Assembly: GCA_022835595.1 (NCBI GenBank)
Contig: BQUP01000004.1
Span: 1,550,001-1,614,000 of the forward strand
Length of the DNA stretch: 64,000 nt
From: Cystobasidium ongulense
Lineage: Eukaryota; Basidiomycota; Cystobasidiomycetes; Cystobasidiales; Cystobasidiaceae
Direction of reading: 5' to 3'
Position numbers and translations under genes: made by a program. Positions 35,829 to 47,347 of the stretch are shown piece by piece (within the stretch, counting starts at the first letter, position 1; the number at the start of each line of letters is the position of its first letter). Under the pieces are notes generated by a model, which was given only the letters and a program-made list of their open reading frames with translations, was not told the DNA's origin and searched no databases.

Positions 35829-38237
35829 TTACTGCGGCTTCGATTCAGCTTCCGGGAGTAACTTGCCAGGGCTGATGAAGTATTTAGAAGAAATCAGAAT
35901 ACGCTTGTACAGCCCTGTCGAGGCAGGGACGAGATGAGACTCACTTGAACAGATCCTGTGGATCTAGTGTCCTTTTGATAGTTCGCATCAAGTCAACTGT
36001 CTCTTTCCCAAGCTCTTGTTCCATAAACTCAATTTTGGATTGCCCCTGTAACAAAGACAAAGATACGTTGAATTTCAGTCATAAATCACCTGGCTTTTGC
36101 CGAAATAAGGGACATCCAAAAGCCTGCTCACCACTCCATGCTCGCCAGAAGCTGTACCTTCGAGGCTGATAGCACGGGCACTGATACGTCGCGCCAAGGC
36201 TTTGACATCAGCGTATGGCCTATCTGGCTCGTATAGAATGGCGGCACTGCAAAGAAAGCGTTTCGATCAGCGTCCTCATTCAATTTCACCACGGTCATGT
36301 CTCTTCCGGCAAGTACTCACTGAATCTAGACGACGATCAAAAAAATGAAGTCAGCAATAAAATGGTGGAAGGAGCAAGAATGGCCTGTCAGCGAGGAAGA
36401 GAACTCACGTTTCCGTCACCCGAATGCCCGAGTATAGGCGCGATGAACCCACTCGCTTCTATGTCTTTTGCAGTTTCTTCAACAAGCTCTGGAAGTTTGG
36501 AGAGCGGTACACAAGCGTCTGTGATGTAGACTTTGCAGCCCGGTACAAGTAATTGTTGAGAGAAGAAAAGTCCTTTTCTAGCTTGCCAGATTTCTTCGTT
36601 CTCGGCTTCATCTTTGGCGATTGTAAGCTTCTCCCCTCTATGCTTTCGTAAGATATCATTCGTGAGACTTATATTATCTGACATTGAGCCTGGTCCACCA
36701 GAGAATTTGACTGTAGAGGGCTCTTTTTTAGTCATCCTGGGCACGGAATAGCTCGATACTCTGTAGCTTACTGAACAAATGCGGTCTTTCAGGGTAAGCG
36801 TGAGACATCTGCCCAGACAGGTTGATAGCTTTCATCGTAACACCGTCGAGGAGCTCCACGCAGGTCACCTGAACACCCTTATTGAGCAATTCGACCACAG
36901 TACGAACTGCATCGCCGACAGTAGGGAAGGAAGTCGTCGCGACTCTGATCGGTAGCCTCGGTGCGAGTCGTACTGTACACTCAGTGACGATACCGAGAGT
37001 CCTGTGAAGACTTCCCGGTCAGCATGGGATTTAGTATGCGGATATCCAGCTGGCTCACCCTTCAGCTCCAATAAACAGTTTCGTTGTGTCCCATCCCATT
37101 GCGCTCTTTCGAGCTCGCGAACGCGTCTTGATGACTTGACCAGACGGTAGTACTACTGTGGCATTGACAATGTATTCACCTTTCATGCTTCCAAAGCGAA
37201 CGGCAGCGGTTCCCGATCCACCACAGCCAATCACTATTGGAAGAATGTTAATAGCCAGCGGAGTGTCTATTGGCATGCGTACTTACTGCCTCCGAAAGCT
37301 GCTCCTGGGCCTGGACTATGATATTGGTCAGTACTGATACGTAAAGCTAGACAAATAGACTTACTCAATTGGGAAGAACAAGGGTATGTCTTGATCTGCT
37401 AGATGCTCGTTCAAGGCCTCCCATTGAACACCCTGCAAGCCAGTCAACCAATGCTCTGAGACTCGGACTTGTGCGTGAGCTTACTGCTTGTACTACAGCA
37501 TCGCCATTCATCTCGTTGACTTCAATAATATTGTTCATCTTGTCAAGAGAGACCAGAATAGCGGACCCTTTTTTGGTGACAGCCAGAGTCTGGCCTTCTA
37601 AGGAAGTTCTTCCACTGATGGGAATGATAGCTGATAATCACAATGAGCATAAGGCGTGAGGCGTGCTGATATATGGGGTCAAGAGCCACTTACGAACATT
37701 GCTTTCTCTGCAAGCATTGACTATGCGTACCACATCTTCAGTGCTAGTGGGGTACACCACGGCTAGCGGCAGTGAAGGCGGGTAGCTCGTTCCCGGAGCA
37801 GTTGAATATCCTTGAAGGACATCGTGGACGATTGAAGTCTCAATTCCTGCGTCATGTATAGCTTCTAGTGCACCTTCCAGCTTTCGTACTCCACCTTTTG
37901 CGGTCGGATCGGAGCTGGAGGTACTTGTGGACGTTGTCGGAGAATTGCCATACAGCAGCACGCCTTGCAGTGCTACTGTTGTTAGACTTCCCAAAAGTAC
38001 CGCTTGCCATGTCTGTATCCGTTTCGAGGTAGGAGAAGCTGTTGGAGCAGAGTTGCTTGACAGAAGCCTTCTTGAATGCCGACCGACAAGTCGGAGCTGC
38101 GGGCGATTTGACGTCCGCACAGCTGCATGTCGCAGCAATGATGGAAGGGTCTGGCCAGCAGACATACAGGATAAACAGCAGATGCACAAAGCAAAGGCAA
38201 GCTGCAAGAGAGCCCGAAAGCGCTTTCTGACAGGCAT
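35829..38237 (-). CDS. DLD1: D-lactate dehydrogenase (cytochrome), mitochondrial FAD enzyme
   Basis: Eleven exons: 37694-38237, 37485-37630, 37365-37432, 37287-37315, 37059-37233, 36772-37001, 36409-36710, 36321-36325 (5 nt), 36132-36246, 35945-36045 and 35829-35871; 585 aa. It oxidises D-lactate and passes electrons to cytochrome c. A presequence rich in Arg and Leu, with an internal ATG at 38165 as an alternative start, is followed by a membrane-like segment near WQAVLLGSLTTVALQG. The FAD domain shows PISGRTSLEG, DPGPGAAFGGMIG and FIGAEGTLGIVTE. The C-terminal domain holds HSGDGNIHAAILYEP with catalytic His, then EGTASGEHGV and RTIKRTLDPQDLFNPGKLL. The 5-nt exon restores the conserved GDGNIH motif. 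Confidence 0.93.
36321..36325 (-). other. 5-nt microexon in D-lactate dehydrogenase
   Basis: Between two canonical introns (36326-36408 and 36247-36320) lie five bases that give Ile plus two bases of the invariant His in GDGN-x-H. Leaving them out would shift the frame; including them restores the family motif exactly. Confidence 0.8.
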
Positions 38238-38412
38238 GGCCGATCGAAACCCAAGCCGAAAGTCTCGTGACTTGCCGACAAGTGCATGGCGGCTTTGACA
38301 TTACCCGACACGCATCACGATGCTCTAAACCACGTAAGTATACAACAACAGGGTACTTTGTACTACGATCTAACCTTCGTCCGCAAAGCTGCATGTCCAC
38401 CAGGTCTATCCA

Positions 38413-40409
38413 TTACTCTTCGGTCGTGTATGATCGAACGCGTTCCTTTAGGAACCTTTCCAGCTTGTTCGCGTTTTTCGTGTAGTTACTGCTCTCAGCG
38501 TTGAAGATTCGACAGTTGTACCAGATAAGATCTGTATCTTGCAGGAATAGCTCCAAGCCTTCCCGCGGTGTCCGTGGCGTACCGTCCTCCTGGGGTCCCA
38601 TGTCATACTTGCCGGCATTGAGCTTGTTCTCCATGGTCTCGAGGTCCACTGAAATCCATCTGCATTAGCACTCGGTGAAATGATATACGGATGGGAGTGC
38701 CTACTTGGAGTCTTGACTGTGTTGTAATACTCCGGAACCTATAAAGGACAGGGTGGGTAAGCAAAGGCGACTCAAATACATTTCTGACTACTCACCTCGT
38801 CAGGATTGACTGGCCTCGCAAAAGCCCAACTAGCGGGATGATTCTGCAGATCAGTCAGGAGACGTCGCATAATTGCATGTTGAGGTCCCCGTTCAGGTCG
38901 TCTGGTTAAAGCATCCATCTCTGGTGACCATCCAATTTCGCCTGTTGTTGAGAATACCATGGTTAGCTGACCAGTCTGTATGCAATTCCACTGCCAAGCG
39001 GCACGCACGGAGAGCTTGCACTTCTGACGGATCTACCCTGGTGCGATCTCCGAACAAAGCACGGCCACTATGTACGATATGAGAGTTTGAATGCTCCCGA
39101 ATCTTTTGAAGAATAAGCTGCTTTTGCTTGAGGAGTAGTGTACCAGCTTCAAGATACTTTATCTTCGGTAGCATAGTACACTGCATGATCGTAGCACCTT
39201 CATAATCTTTGATGTATCCCGCCCATAAGTGCCGAGGCAGAGTGACCTCCTTGGTGAAACCTTGCTTCTTGAAATAGCCAAAGGCATAGTTGTCGGCATA
39301 CGTGAGGAAATGCTTGATACCTGGATGTGCACTTCGCACCCAATCCTTGACATGATTCATCAGATGGGAGCCATATCCCTAAGAACAGCAACTGTCAGAC
39401 GGTACTGTGTGACTGTAGACATATTGTGTTTACATACTCGAACTTGTTCTGTACCGGTGATTGCGCAAAAGACAATCTCGCCGAATGTTCTCTGCTCAAA
39501 AGGACGGTACGTAATACCTCCAACGACCTGGTAACCTTTCTTCACGATTGCTACGCTCCAATGATTTCTGTCGAAAACCAAACGCGTGATGTACTCTCTC
39601 GGCATTTTTGGAAGTTGGCGCTGGAAGATGTTCTTGAGTCCGGTAAGTACGATAGATGTCGTCAAGGATGGCTGGGAGGATGTGACCGGTACGAATCGAA
39701 TGACCCCCAGTCTCTCCTCTAGCTGAGCAGGTCTCTCTCGAGGCTTGACCTGCGAATAGATTGTCAGGTTGCGAAGCGAGAATACATGCATCCCTTCACA
39801 TTCACGCACCTCATTCACGATAGAGTCGTCAACAAGGGTAGGACCTTTCACCATATCAGCGACTGGCATACTTGGCGGTGGTGCTACAGCTTCTTCGAGA
39901 CCTTCCTCGAGCTTGACTTGAACAGCTATCGCATCCTGCAGCTGCTTGTCATCGAGCGGTTTGGCAGCTGAACCATCTTCGTCTTCCGGCGGATGGTGTA
40001 GCTCTGCATGGGGCGAACTTGGCTGGTGATCCGGGACAGTCCTCGTACTTGCACCAGCTTTGGTTGGAGCCTTCGTGGAAGCCGATGCCTTGCTTGAGAC
40101 GGTCCTACTGCCTTTGCCAGCTGTAGCGCCACTGTTGAGGCGGACATTGCCATTCACCAGCTCTTGCAGCGGCGTATCGCCTTCGCTGTCCAGATCTGAT
40201 AGCGAAGTCGAGTTCTCCGAATCTTCGGCATCGCTGCCTGCTGTCCTCCGTTGCCGTTTTGCCTGTCCAGCATCTTCATTCTCGTCGGCGCCTCCATCGT
40301 TGTCCTCGAGACCTGGAGCGTCCTTGCGCTTATTGCGCCCGGGACTGCTGGCTACAAAGGCGCCAGCGCCATCTTCGGACTGCTCACTGCCGCTGTCTGA
40401 CGAGGACAT
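38413..40409 (-). CDS. GCN5: Histone acetyltransferase GCN5
   Basis: Six exons: 39810-40409, 39438-39749, 39009-39378, 38796-38941, 38705-38738 and 38413-38648; 565 aa. GCN5 is the catalytic subunit of SAGA and ADA and acetylates histone H3. The first 200 residues are acidic and Ser-rich. The acetyltransferase domain holds [25 protein letters not shown], the catalytic Glu in FGEIVFCAI, and the acetyl-CoA loop [12 protein letters not shown]. The C-terminal bromodomain has the ZA-loop region [14 protein letters not shown] and the acetyl-lysine-binding Asn region [12 protein letters not shown]. Intron 1 (39750-39809) is 60 nt with no stop, so it can also be read through. It was called an intron from its donor, branch site and acceptor. 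Confidence 0.95.
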
Positions 40410-40679
40410 TGGCCAGCTTCACGAGCTTGCAAGGTTTGATTGTGTCGATTGCGCTGAAGGTCAAGAACCGCTTCGGCATTTCAGCTGCTCTCTGCTTTTC
40501 GCCATCACGACCCGCTCTCTCTTCCAGAGCTTGCAGACTCAACAACTCCGCGAGCATGGACTCTTACTGCCTATCTCAATGACAGAAGGCTAGCTACGTA
40601 CCGCGCTTTCTTACGCTCGAAAGACGGCTGCGCTGCTTCGAACCGATCTCAATCAACATAGTCGACCCCGAAACACGCA

Positions 40680-42316
40680 ATGTCGCTCTCTCCCGGCACA
40701 ATAGTTGGAGATGTGGTCACTTCGTCGCCTAGCAATCCTCTACTTGCGCTTCAGCCAGCGTATTCCCGCTCGCTGGTCGTCCAGCTTCTAGTCTTGTCGG
40801 CAGTATGCGCACTGCATATTGTTCTCATGCTGCATCTACTCTTCACCACTCGATACCATCTACCTCTATCCAAAATGAACTACTTCCTTCTTACAGGTGG
40901 CTGTCTCATCTCATTCGTCGCCATCGTATGGCAGATGCTAGAATGCGCTCTTAGTGGTCGAGCTCGGTCGCAAGAATGGCCCTACATGTTCGACTATCTT
41001 CAATACTCCTTCCCGAGCGCAAATTGGAGCGAAGCAAAGAAAGTCTGGTGGCTACTTCTCAATGCAGCAGTAGTTTTCCTCTGCCATGTGAGTCACACCT
41101 TGTCTCCCTCCCTAACAAAGGTAATAGGCTCATCGATCACTCTTTACAGGCTGCTCATATACACGTTCTCACACTGCTATATCCGTCAAAACTCGAGACT
41201 CGCCTCTTTATGATTCTACTACTTCCACTGGCATTCACAAGCTGTGCTCTCTCCTTCTCACCGCTTCTAAGCTCGCAACGTGAACAAGACATATTCGACT
41301 CAGGAAGTGCAGTATGCAACAGTGCTCTGACGCTCTTGTATACGTGTGCACTCTTCTTCTGGGGCCTGTACATCGCTCGTAAGCGTGCTTGGGGCCAAGC
41401 GGATGCTTCTGGCAGTACTGCAGTCTTTGGAGGATGTGCTCTGGGAATGGCTATTTTGGGAACGGTTCTTGCCTTCGTCGGTATCAGCCGGGGGGCTCAG
41501 AGCGTGGGCAATGATGGATGGCTGGACAGAGTTACATGGCTGGTCCTGCTCTGGCAGACTTGGTTCAGCGTATGGTGGTGGATCGGTGCAGGCATGTACG
41601 GTGCCGAAAGACCGCTTGAAGACGAGGCAACAGGCGACACCTCTACTCGGTCTGTAAGCATTCCAAGCAAGTATAGGGGAGACCGAAACCTAAGACAATT
41701 CGTGGGAGATAATTTAAACTCGCTCAGACGCAAAAGAAGACGCAAAGAAAAACAGGATGACGATAGCGATGCCATCGAGATGACTTCAATGAATGGAACT
41801 GCTGTTGATCGGCCTCGTCAATCTCGCAGCGTGCCGTCAGCTCGGGCTACTATCGACACCTCTTCATCCTCTTCCGCTTCAACAGGCACGCCCCCTACTT
41901 TCATCCAGACTTTGATACGTCACATCAAGAAGGCTCACGTTTCTGGAGTTAGAGCTGCCCATAAGGAGATGTTACAAACGGCTGAGCAAAATCCTCGCAT
42001 GAACGATGCCATCATAGGCAGACGTGGAAAGGGTTGGTCTGTCGGTGGCATCTTGCAAAGTCGGGAGAACAACGTTGTGCAGAATGCCGCACGCGACCGG
42101 GGCAGTGGCAGTCGCGCGACAAGAGAAGACCGTCGCCTGGGTGCAGCAAGGTTGAGCAACGACGAAGGCACCGGACCATGGGAGGATCTTGACGAGGGAG
42201 CAGGAATAAACCGCCCAGGGCATCAACGGCAGTCATCCGGGCAATTGAAACCGAAACCCGTGACGAAGAAAAAATTGCAAAATTGGCGTCGCAGGGATGT
42301 AACAACATACGACTGA
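40680..42316 (+). CDS. Seven-span membrane protein, function unknown
   Basis: Two exons, 40680-41087 and 41150-42316; 524 aa. Seven hydrophobic stretches can be drawn at about residues 31-55, 67-90, 122-145, 155-176, 190-212, 226-249 and 263-286. They are preceded by a 30-residue hydrophilic N-terminus and followed by a 238-residue basic and Ser-rich tail. By the positive-inside rule the tail would be cytosolic. This is the layout of a G-protein-coupled receptor, but no receptor family motif is recognised, so the match is one of shape only. Other 7TM membrane proteins are equally possible. The start is 270 nt from the divergent GCN5 start. Confidence 0.8.
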
Positions 42317-42486
42317 ACAACTTAGCAGTATAGCTTGTACAAAAGGATAGTGGTCAAGGAATATAGCATGTAGCAAAGCATAAACAATACAATGTATCAC
42401 CAATGCAACTTGGCTTTCGCCGAAATGTGATGCTTGGAGATGACCAGAATTAGAATGCAGCAATCTGATATGGTCAACCATTACGC

Positions 42487-44056
42487 TTATTGCTTCTCAA
42501 AACGATAGAAATTTGGCAAGCTCTTGCGCTTTTCGGCCTCAGCTTGCTCCTCGGTGAGAATCACAAAATCCCACTTCAGGTCCCAATATGGTCCTGACTT
42601 AAAGCCTAACGATTTTGCCTTCTCGTTGTCGTATATAGCCTCCAGCTTGCATATCAGAGAGCTCTTAACGCTGTAGGGTCGACTGTCAGCCAGTTCCACA
42701 CGGCTGTTGCGCGATAACTTACCCGAATACTGCATCCGACTTGATGTATTCATCTCCCTCGGGATACAGTGCTGTGATGAGCTTTTCAAACCCAGGCGCT
42801 TCCAGCATCATGTGCAAATGAGCAGGTCTGAAGACGTGTCGACCCATTTCGCGAAGAAGCTTGCCGACCGGTCCCTGATTACGTTCCGTTAGCTCCAAAG
42901 CCATTCTAACGAGCTCGAATACCCTTACATCGTTTGGTATGGGATATGCGACGGGCCTAACTCCTCTAAAGGCATAATTGCCATTGGAATCGGTGGTGAT
43001 TCTTCCTCTGCAATCAGGCTCTGAGCGGTCTGCGTATTGCTGTGCAAAACTATCAGCTTTTGGTCAGATGGGATCAAGAAGACACTCACTGTATCGTATA
43101 AACCTTCGAAATCCGTTTCCCAGGTCTCAATTTTGCAGTTCGCTACACCGTTGCCCTGCATACGAGGAAGGTGAGCTATGCTAGCGATGTATCGCAACTG
43201 GGTAGCGTACTTCAAGATCTAGCACTCTTCCAGATACATACATATACTCTCCTTTGCCTTCGGAAGCTATAGCACCTCCAACAGGTATCTGAAAGTGGAT
43301 ACAACCAGTCAGACTGATGGCGTGTCTAAATGCGGGGCCCTGGTTAAGCTGCTTACATCTTTTGAATCTTCGACGAAGAAAGGACCAAGAACCGTGGCTT
43401 CTGTGGCAGTCGAGTTCTTTGGCGTAGGATGATTGAGCGAATCCACTAGCGCAGACCATCCAAATATGTCGCTAAGCAGGATGAACTCTTGTCGTAAATC
43501 GGTGCAAGTTTGTCCTGTCTTTGTCAGGAACTCGAGTGCCATCCTAAAACAATCCAGGGATACAAGTGAGTATTTGAAGGGCTCGCGACATAACGACACT
43601 CACATCCATTCTTTATCTGTCAAGCTGACTTCGCGCGTAAAGTTGTGCAGATGTCGGACCAGCGCTTCCATGACGAACTTGAGACGTGGGTTAGCTGTTT
43701 CAGAGTTGATGGCTATTACATTGTCCGTGATGCTCTCCGGAGACACTGTGTTTTGACAAACGTGCTAAAGTCAGTAAAAGCTCTGTTCGCATCTTCCATT
43801 ATTTGCGAAGCCTACTATCGGTCAAATTGGGGAGATCTTTCGGGTCTCGAGCAGGAGCCTAGCATTGCGGTTAGCTCAAGCATTGGAAGGCCCAACCGCA
43901 TGAAGCTTACTCCACCTGTAAGGTTTTGTATTTCGTCAACTATGCAAGTAGGTATCTGCGTTGGGCAGTATGCTTACGCTCGATAGCCTCTCTCACGGCC
44001 TTCCCCACTCTTTTCTCGCCAAAATGCTGCTGGGGGTCGTCAGAGCCTGAAGACAT
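42487..44056 (-). CDS. Intradiol ring-cleavage dioxygenase, probably hydroxyquinol 1,2-dioxygenase
   Basis: Core exons: 43604-43764, 43357-43543, 43211-43288, 43090-43155, 42929-43039, 42723-42874 and 42487-42670. Two provisional 5' exons, 43978-44056 and 43911-43939, bring the model to 348 aa in phase. The enzyme opens hydroxyquinol between the hydroxyls to give maleylacetate, using non-haem Fe(III). The N-terminal linker helix domain reads LVRHLHNFTREVSLTDKEW. Then come FLTKTGQTC, RQEFILLSDIFG, ATVLGPFF, and the iron-binding region FRPAHLHMMLEAPG with two His, with Tyr ligands upstream. The 5' end is uncertain because it needs a 38-nt intron, shorter than any other here. The divergent neighbour, maleylacetate reductase, catalyses the next step. 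Confidence 0.88.
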
Positions 44057-44263
44057 GATCAGGTAGTATATCTGGGTAGATATGGATGTGAAAGTGTCGA
44101 AGCCTTTGTTGTCGGAAAGCTGGAGAGCTTGGTCAAGTGCAACAAGCAGGCCGACGAAGTTGTGGCGACGCGGACCCACTTTACTCCGGCTCTTCGGTGC
44201 CACCGATCAGCCTTGAGCATTGCTGCTTTCCTTCTGTTGGACCCCAGCTAACCTTATATCGTT
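44057..44263. promoter_or_regulatory. Bidirectional promoter of the hydroxyquinol pair
   Basis: Only 207 nt separate the provisional dioxygenase ATG and the reductase ATG. If the dioxygenase starts further in, the gap is somewhat larger. A shared promoter for two consecutive pathway steps is likely. No specific binding site was identified. Confidence 0.55.
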
Positions 44264-45642
44264 ATGCGGCCATTCGTACATAATGCTCTGCCAGCGCGAG
44301 TCATCTTTGGGAGTGGCACCTCCAAGTACGAGTTCCTTGCCAAAACGTAGACTTCTCGACTAGCAAGTTGCTGATTCCCATGCGATAGAACCGCTATTGC
44401 CGAAGAGCTACAGCGACTAGGTTAGACCAATTCGCACAGTTAATTAATCTAAATACTATCACTTGACGAGTCCTCATTGTTTAGGCTGCAAGCGAGCAAT
44501 TATCGTTACCGGTCCGCGTGGCAAAGTCGACGGAGAGGCAATCATGCAGGCCTTGCCTCAAGAGCTTGTAGCTGGCATATACGCGGAAGCAACAATGCAT
44601 ACACCAGGGGATGTCACCGCAGACGCTCTGAAATACGCCAATAAGGTTTCGGCTGATTGTGCAGTGAGTGTCAGGAGTCTAGCTGCATGGCGTCGTTGTT
44701 GAGGACGATATATCGATATATCTCTCGTTTAGATTGCTATCGGCGGTGGTTCAGCTGTCGGACTGGCAAAAGCGCTTGCCCTGCATTCCAATGGCAAGAT
44801 CAAACAGATTGCTGTACCTACAACATAGTGAGCTTGACCGGAGTGTGTGATCCGGCAATGCGTACTGAGGCTTGTACAGTTCTGGCTCGGAAACAACTAC
44901 AATTCTCGGACAACTGAAGGACGGGGTCAAGTCGACTCAGAAGACAATGACTGTTCTTCCTCAAGTAATTATATATGATGTCGATCTGACAATGGGTCTA
45001 CCGGCTCAAATGACTATAACAAGTGGAATGAACGCAATAGCTCATGCTGTAGAAGCATTATATGCGCAAGAATGCAGTCCCCTCATAGAAGTGCTAGCTC
45101 TTCAGGGTATTTCGAGTCTCTCTAAAGCACTGCCTATCTTGAGCAAAGATCTGAAGAACCAGGAAGCAAGGAGTGATGCACTTTATGGTGCCTGGACATG
45201 CGGAACGTGTCTAGGCGCCGTCAACATGTCTTTACATCATAAGATGTGCCATGTCGTAAGTCAATTTTCCTACCAGATGTCTTTCATTTTCTGATTGCGA
45301 ATCGATATACAGCTCGGTGGTAGCTTTGGACTGCCTCACGCAGAAGTCCACACTGTAGTCTTACCACACGCGACAGCCTACAACGCGCCGTACGCCGAAG
45401 AGGCGATGGCCAAAATTTCAAATGTGTTCGGTGGAGAAGTATCAGCTGCGAGGGCGCTGTATGACCTAGCCAGGGACAATGGTGCTCCATACTCTTTGAA
45501 ACAGCTAGGTATGAGGGAGGAAGATCTAGAAAAAGCTGCGGACATCGCTGCGAAGAGCCCATACCCCAATCCCGCTCCTTTGGAACGAGAGAAACTACTT
45601 CAATTGCTGAAGAACGCATATGAGGGAGTGAGGCCTGAGTAG
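44264..45642 (+). CDS. Maleylacetate reductase (iron-type alcohol dehydrogenase family)
   Basis: Six exons: 44264-44325, 44389-44420, 44485-44663, 44733-44827, 44880-45255 and 45313-45642; 357 aa, the usual family length. It reduces maleylacetate to 3-oxoadipate with NAD(P)H. The N-terminus carries RVIFGSGTS. The nucleotide-binding region has IVTGPRGKV and GGGSAVGLAKALAL. Then follow PTTYSGSETT, the His in NAIAHAVEALYA, LHHKMCHVLGG, and GLPHAEVHTVVLPHATAYN. The family resembles iron-dependent alcohol dehydrogenases but often lacks bound metal. It is divergent from the ring-cleavage dioxygenase, which makes its substrate. Together they form the lower hydroxyquinol pathway. Confidence 0.93.
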
Positions 45643-45929
45643 TAGAATTTGCATAGCGTATGCACGAGACTTCAACTTGTAATGCTAGACCAAACGAAGC
45701 GGCATAAAATATATTCGGTTCCGAAAGACTTCGTTGGGATGGACTGACGCGTCACAAATGACTGCTGCCTCAGTTATGACAACAGCATTGACTGTTACTT
45801 CTTGTACACGTGATCGCTTGCTCTCGTTCTTTGTCGCTGCCGTTTCTAGCCGCTTTTCTTTACGGCAACCCACATTTAAATCGAGTCAAGCTGGCTTCTA
45901 CGCGACTTGTGAACATCGCAGGGCAACTC

Positions 45930-47347
45930 ATGGGCAACAATATGTCCAGCGACCCAACTGCGTCCACTGCTTTAGCAAGAGAAGAGCCACCTCTCCCTAA
46001 AGCAGAGGATATTCATCTCATCGTTTGTGGTAAGCTGCCTCTGCGGGCGATCGATCAACGTTCAACCCTCTCTACCAAAGCAAGAAAGCTGAAAAGACCG
46101 CTTATTCCTGATAGACGTCGATGGAACACTGCTTACTTCGAATCATGTCGTACATCCTGTTACTCGAGATGCCCTGAAGTATATACGCCAGGTAAGGCCC
46201 TGTTTATTCACTTTCTCACCTCGCGTAGTTCGATTCGACAAGCCTACATTTAAGAATTAGGACGTGCTTTATACAAAACCGGCTCTCAGCCTCGGTTTAG
46301 ACCAGTGTCCCAGCTAGAAGCTGTTGGATAGGCCTATTCTCCCAGGACAAAGAGTGGTCGAAGGACAGATTCCGAAAGAAAAAGCTCAGACTGTCTAGCT
46401 GCTGATTATATATTGTTCCCAACATCTTCGTACATATAGATTAGACCGGAACTTCCTATAGTCATTAGCAGTGGCAAGCAATTCCACTCATGTGAACATA
46501 TACGTCGCAATCTTGGACTCGACAAATTTCCAGCTGCACATGCTCACGGGAGGTGAGAGGCTTCATTCTTGCAAGATATTTCGACAAGTTTCATTTGGAA
46601 GGCTCTGCTAACCAATGATTTACATAATCTGTTTGCTATTTTACCACACTAACGAAGTGTCATATATGGGCACGATGAGCAGATCGTACATTCTAAGACA
46701 CTTCCCAAGGACGTTATTGTAAAACTTACAGCTGAATTATATGAACACAACCGCGCTACTTTCCTTTTCACTCAGACGCGTTGTTTGTTCGTTAATGATG
46801 AGAGAGGAGGTAAAGATTGGTTCAGTATAGCTGGGAAATACGATAAGGGTGTAGAAGATATGGTATCGAACCGAGAAGCTGTTCTGAAGGAAATCGAAGA
46901 TGGTAATCTAAATGTTATCAAAGTGAGCGTTTGTGCGGAGCCAGAAACTGTGAATGGTAAGCAAACTGTCTCTTTACACTCCAATGCTTCTCCTACTGAT
47001 TTTTGAAACACCGTTTTTCTACTGTCCCTCTAGAATACATGATACAACTCACTACATCATACCCGCAACTCGGCCTGACACGAGCCATTCCCTTCATTCT
47101 CGAACTTCACGATCCACACACGAACAAAGGAACGGCACTCCATTTTATATGTGAACAGCTAGGTATATCACCTAAAAATTGCATCGCGTTCGGCGACGGT
47201 GAGAATGATGTGGCAATGTTCAAGGCTGCCGGGTATAGTGTGGGAATGGGTAACGGAATGCTGAAAGCGAAGGAAGCAGCAACACACAGCACGGCCACGA
47301 ATGACGAAGGAGGAGTCGGTCTTTTCCTGAATAGAGTGTTCCGTTGA
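45930..47347 (+). CDS. HAD-superfamily phosphatase (Cof-like, type IIB cap)
   Basis: Five exons: 45930-46029, 46115-46191, 46440-46552, 46658-46956 and 47034-47347; 300 aa. Motif I is DVDGTLL with the Asp nucleophile. Motif II is the IVISSG segment. The late motif GDGENDVAM supplies the metal-binding acidic residues, and a conserved Lys lies in the stretch before it. A cap domain sits between motifs II and III, as in type IIB members, which act on sugar phosphates and similar small molecules. The substrate is not predictable. Intron 2 is 248 nt, long for this genome. The start is the first ATG in the open frame after upstream non-ATG codons; a second ATG is four codons later. Confidence 0.85.
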
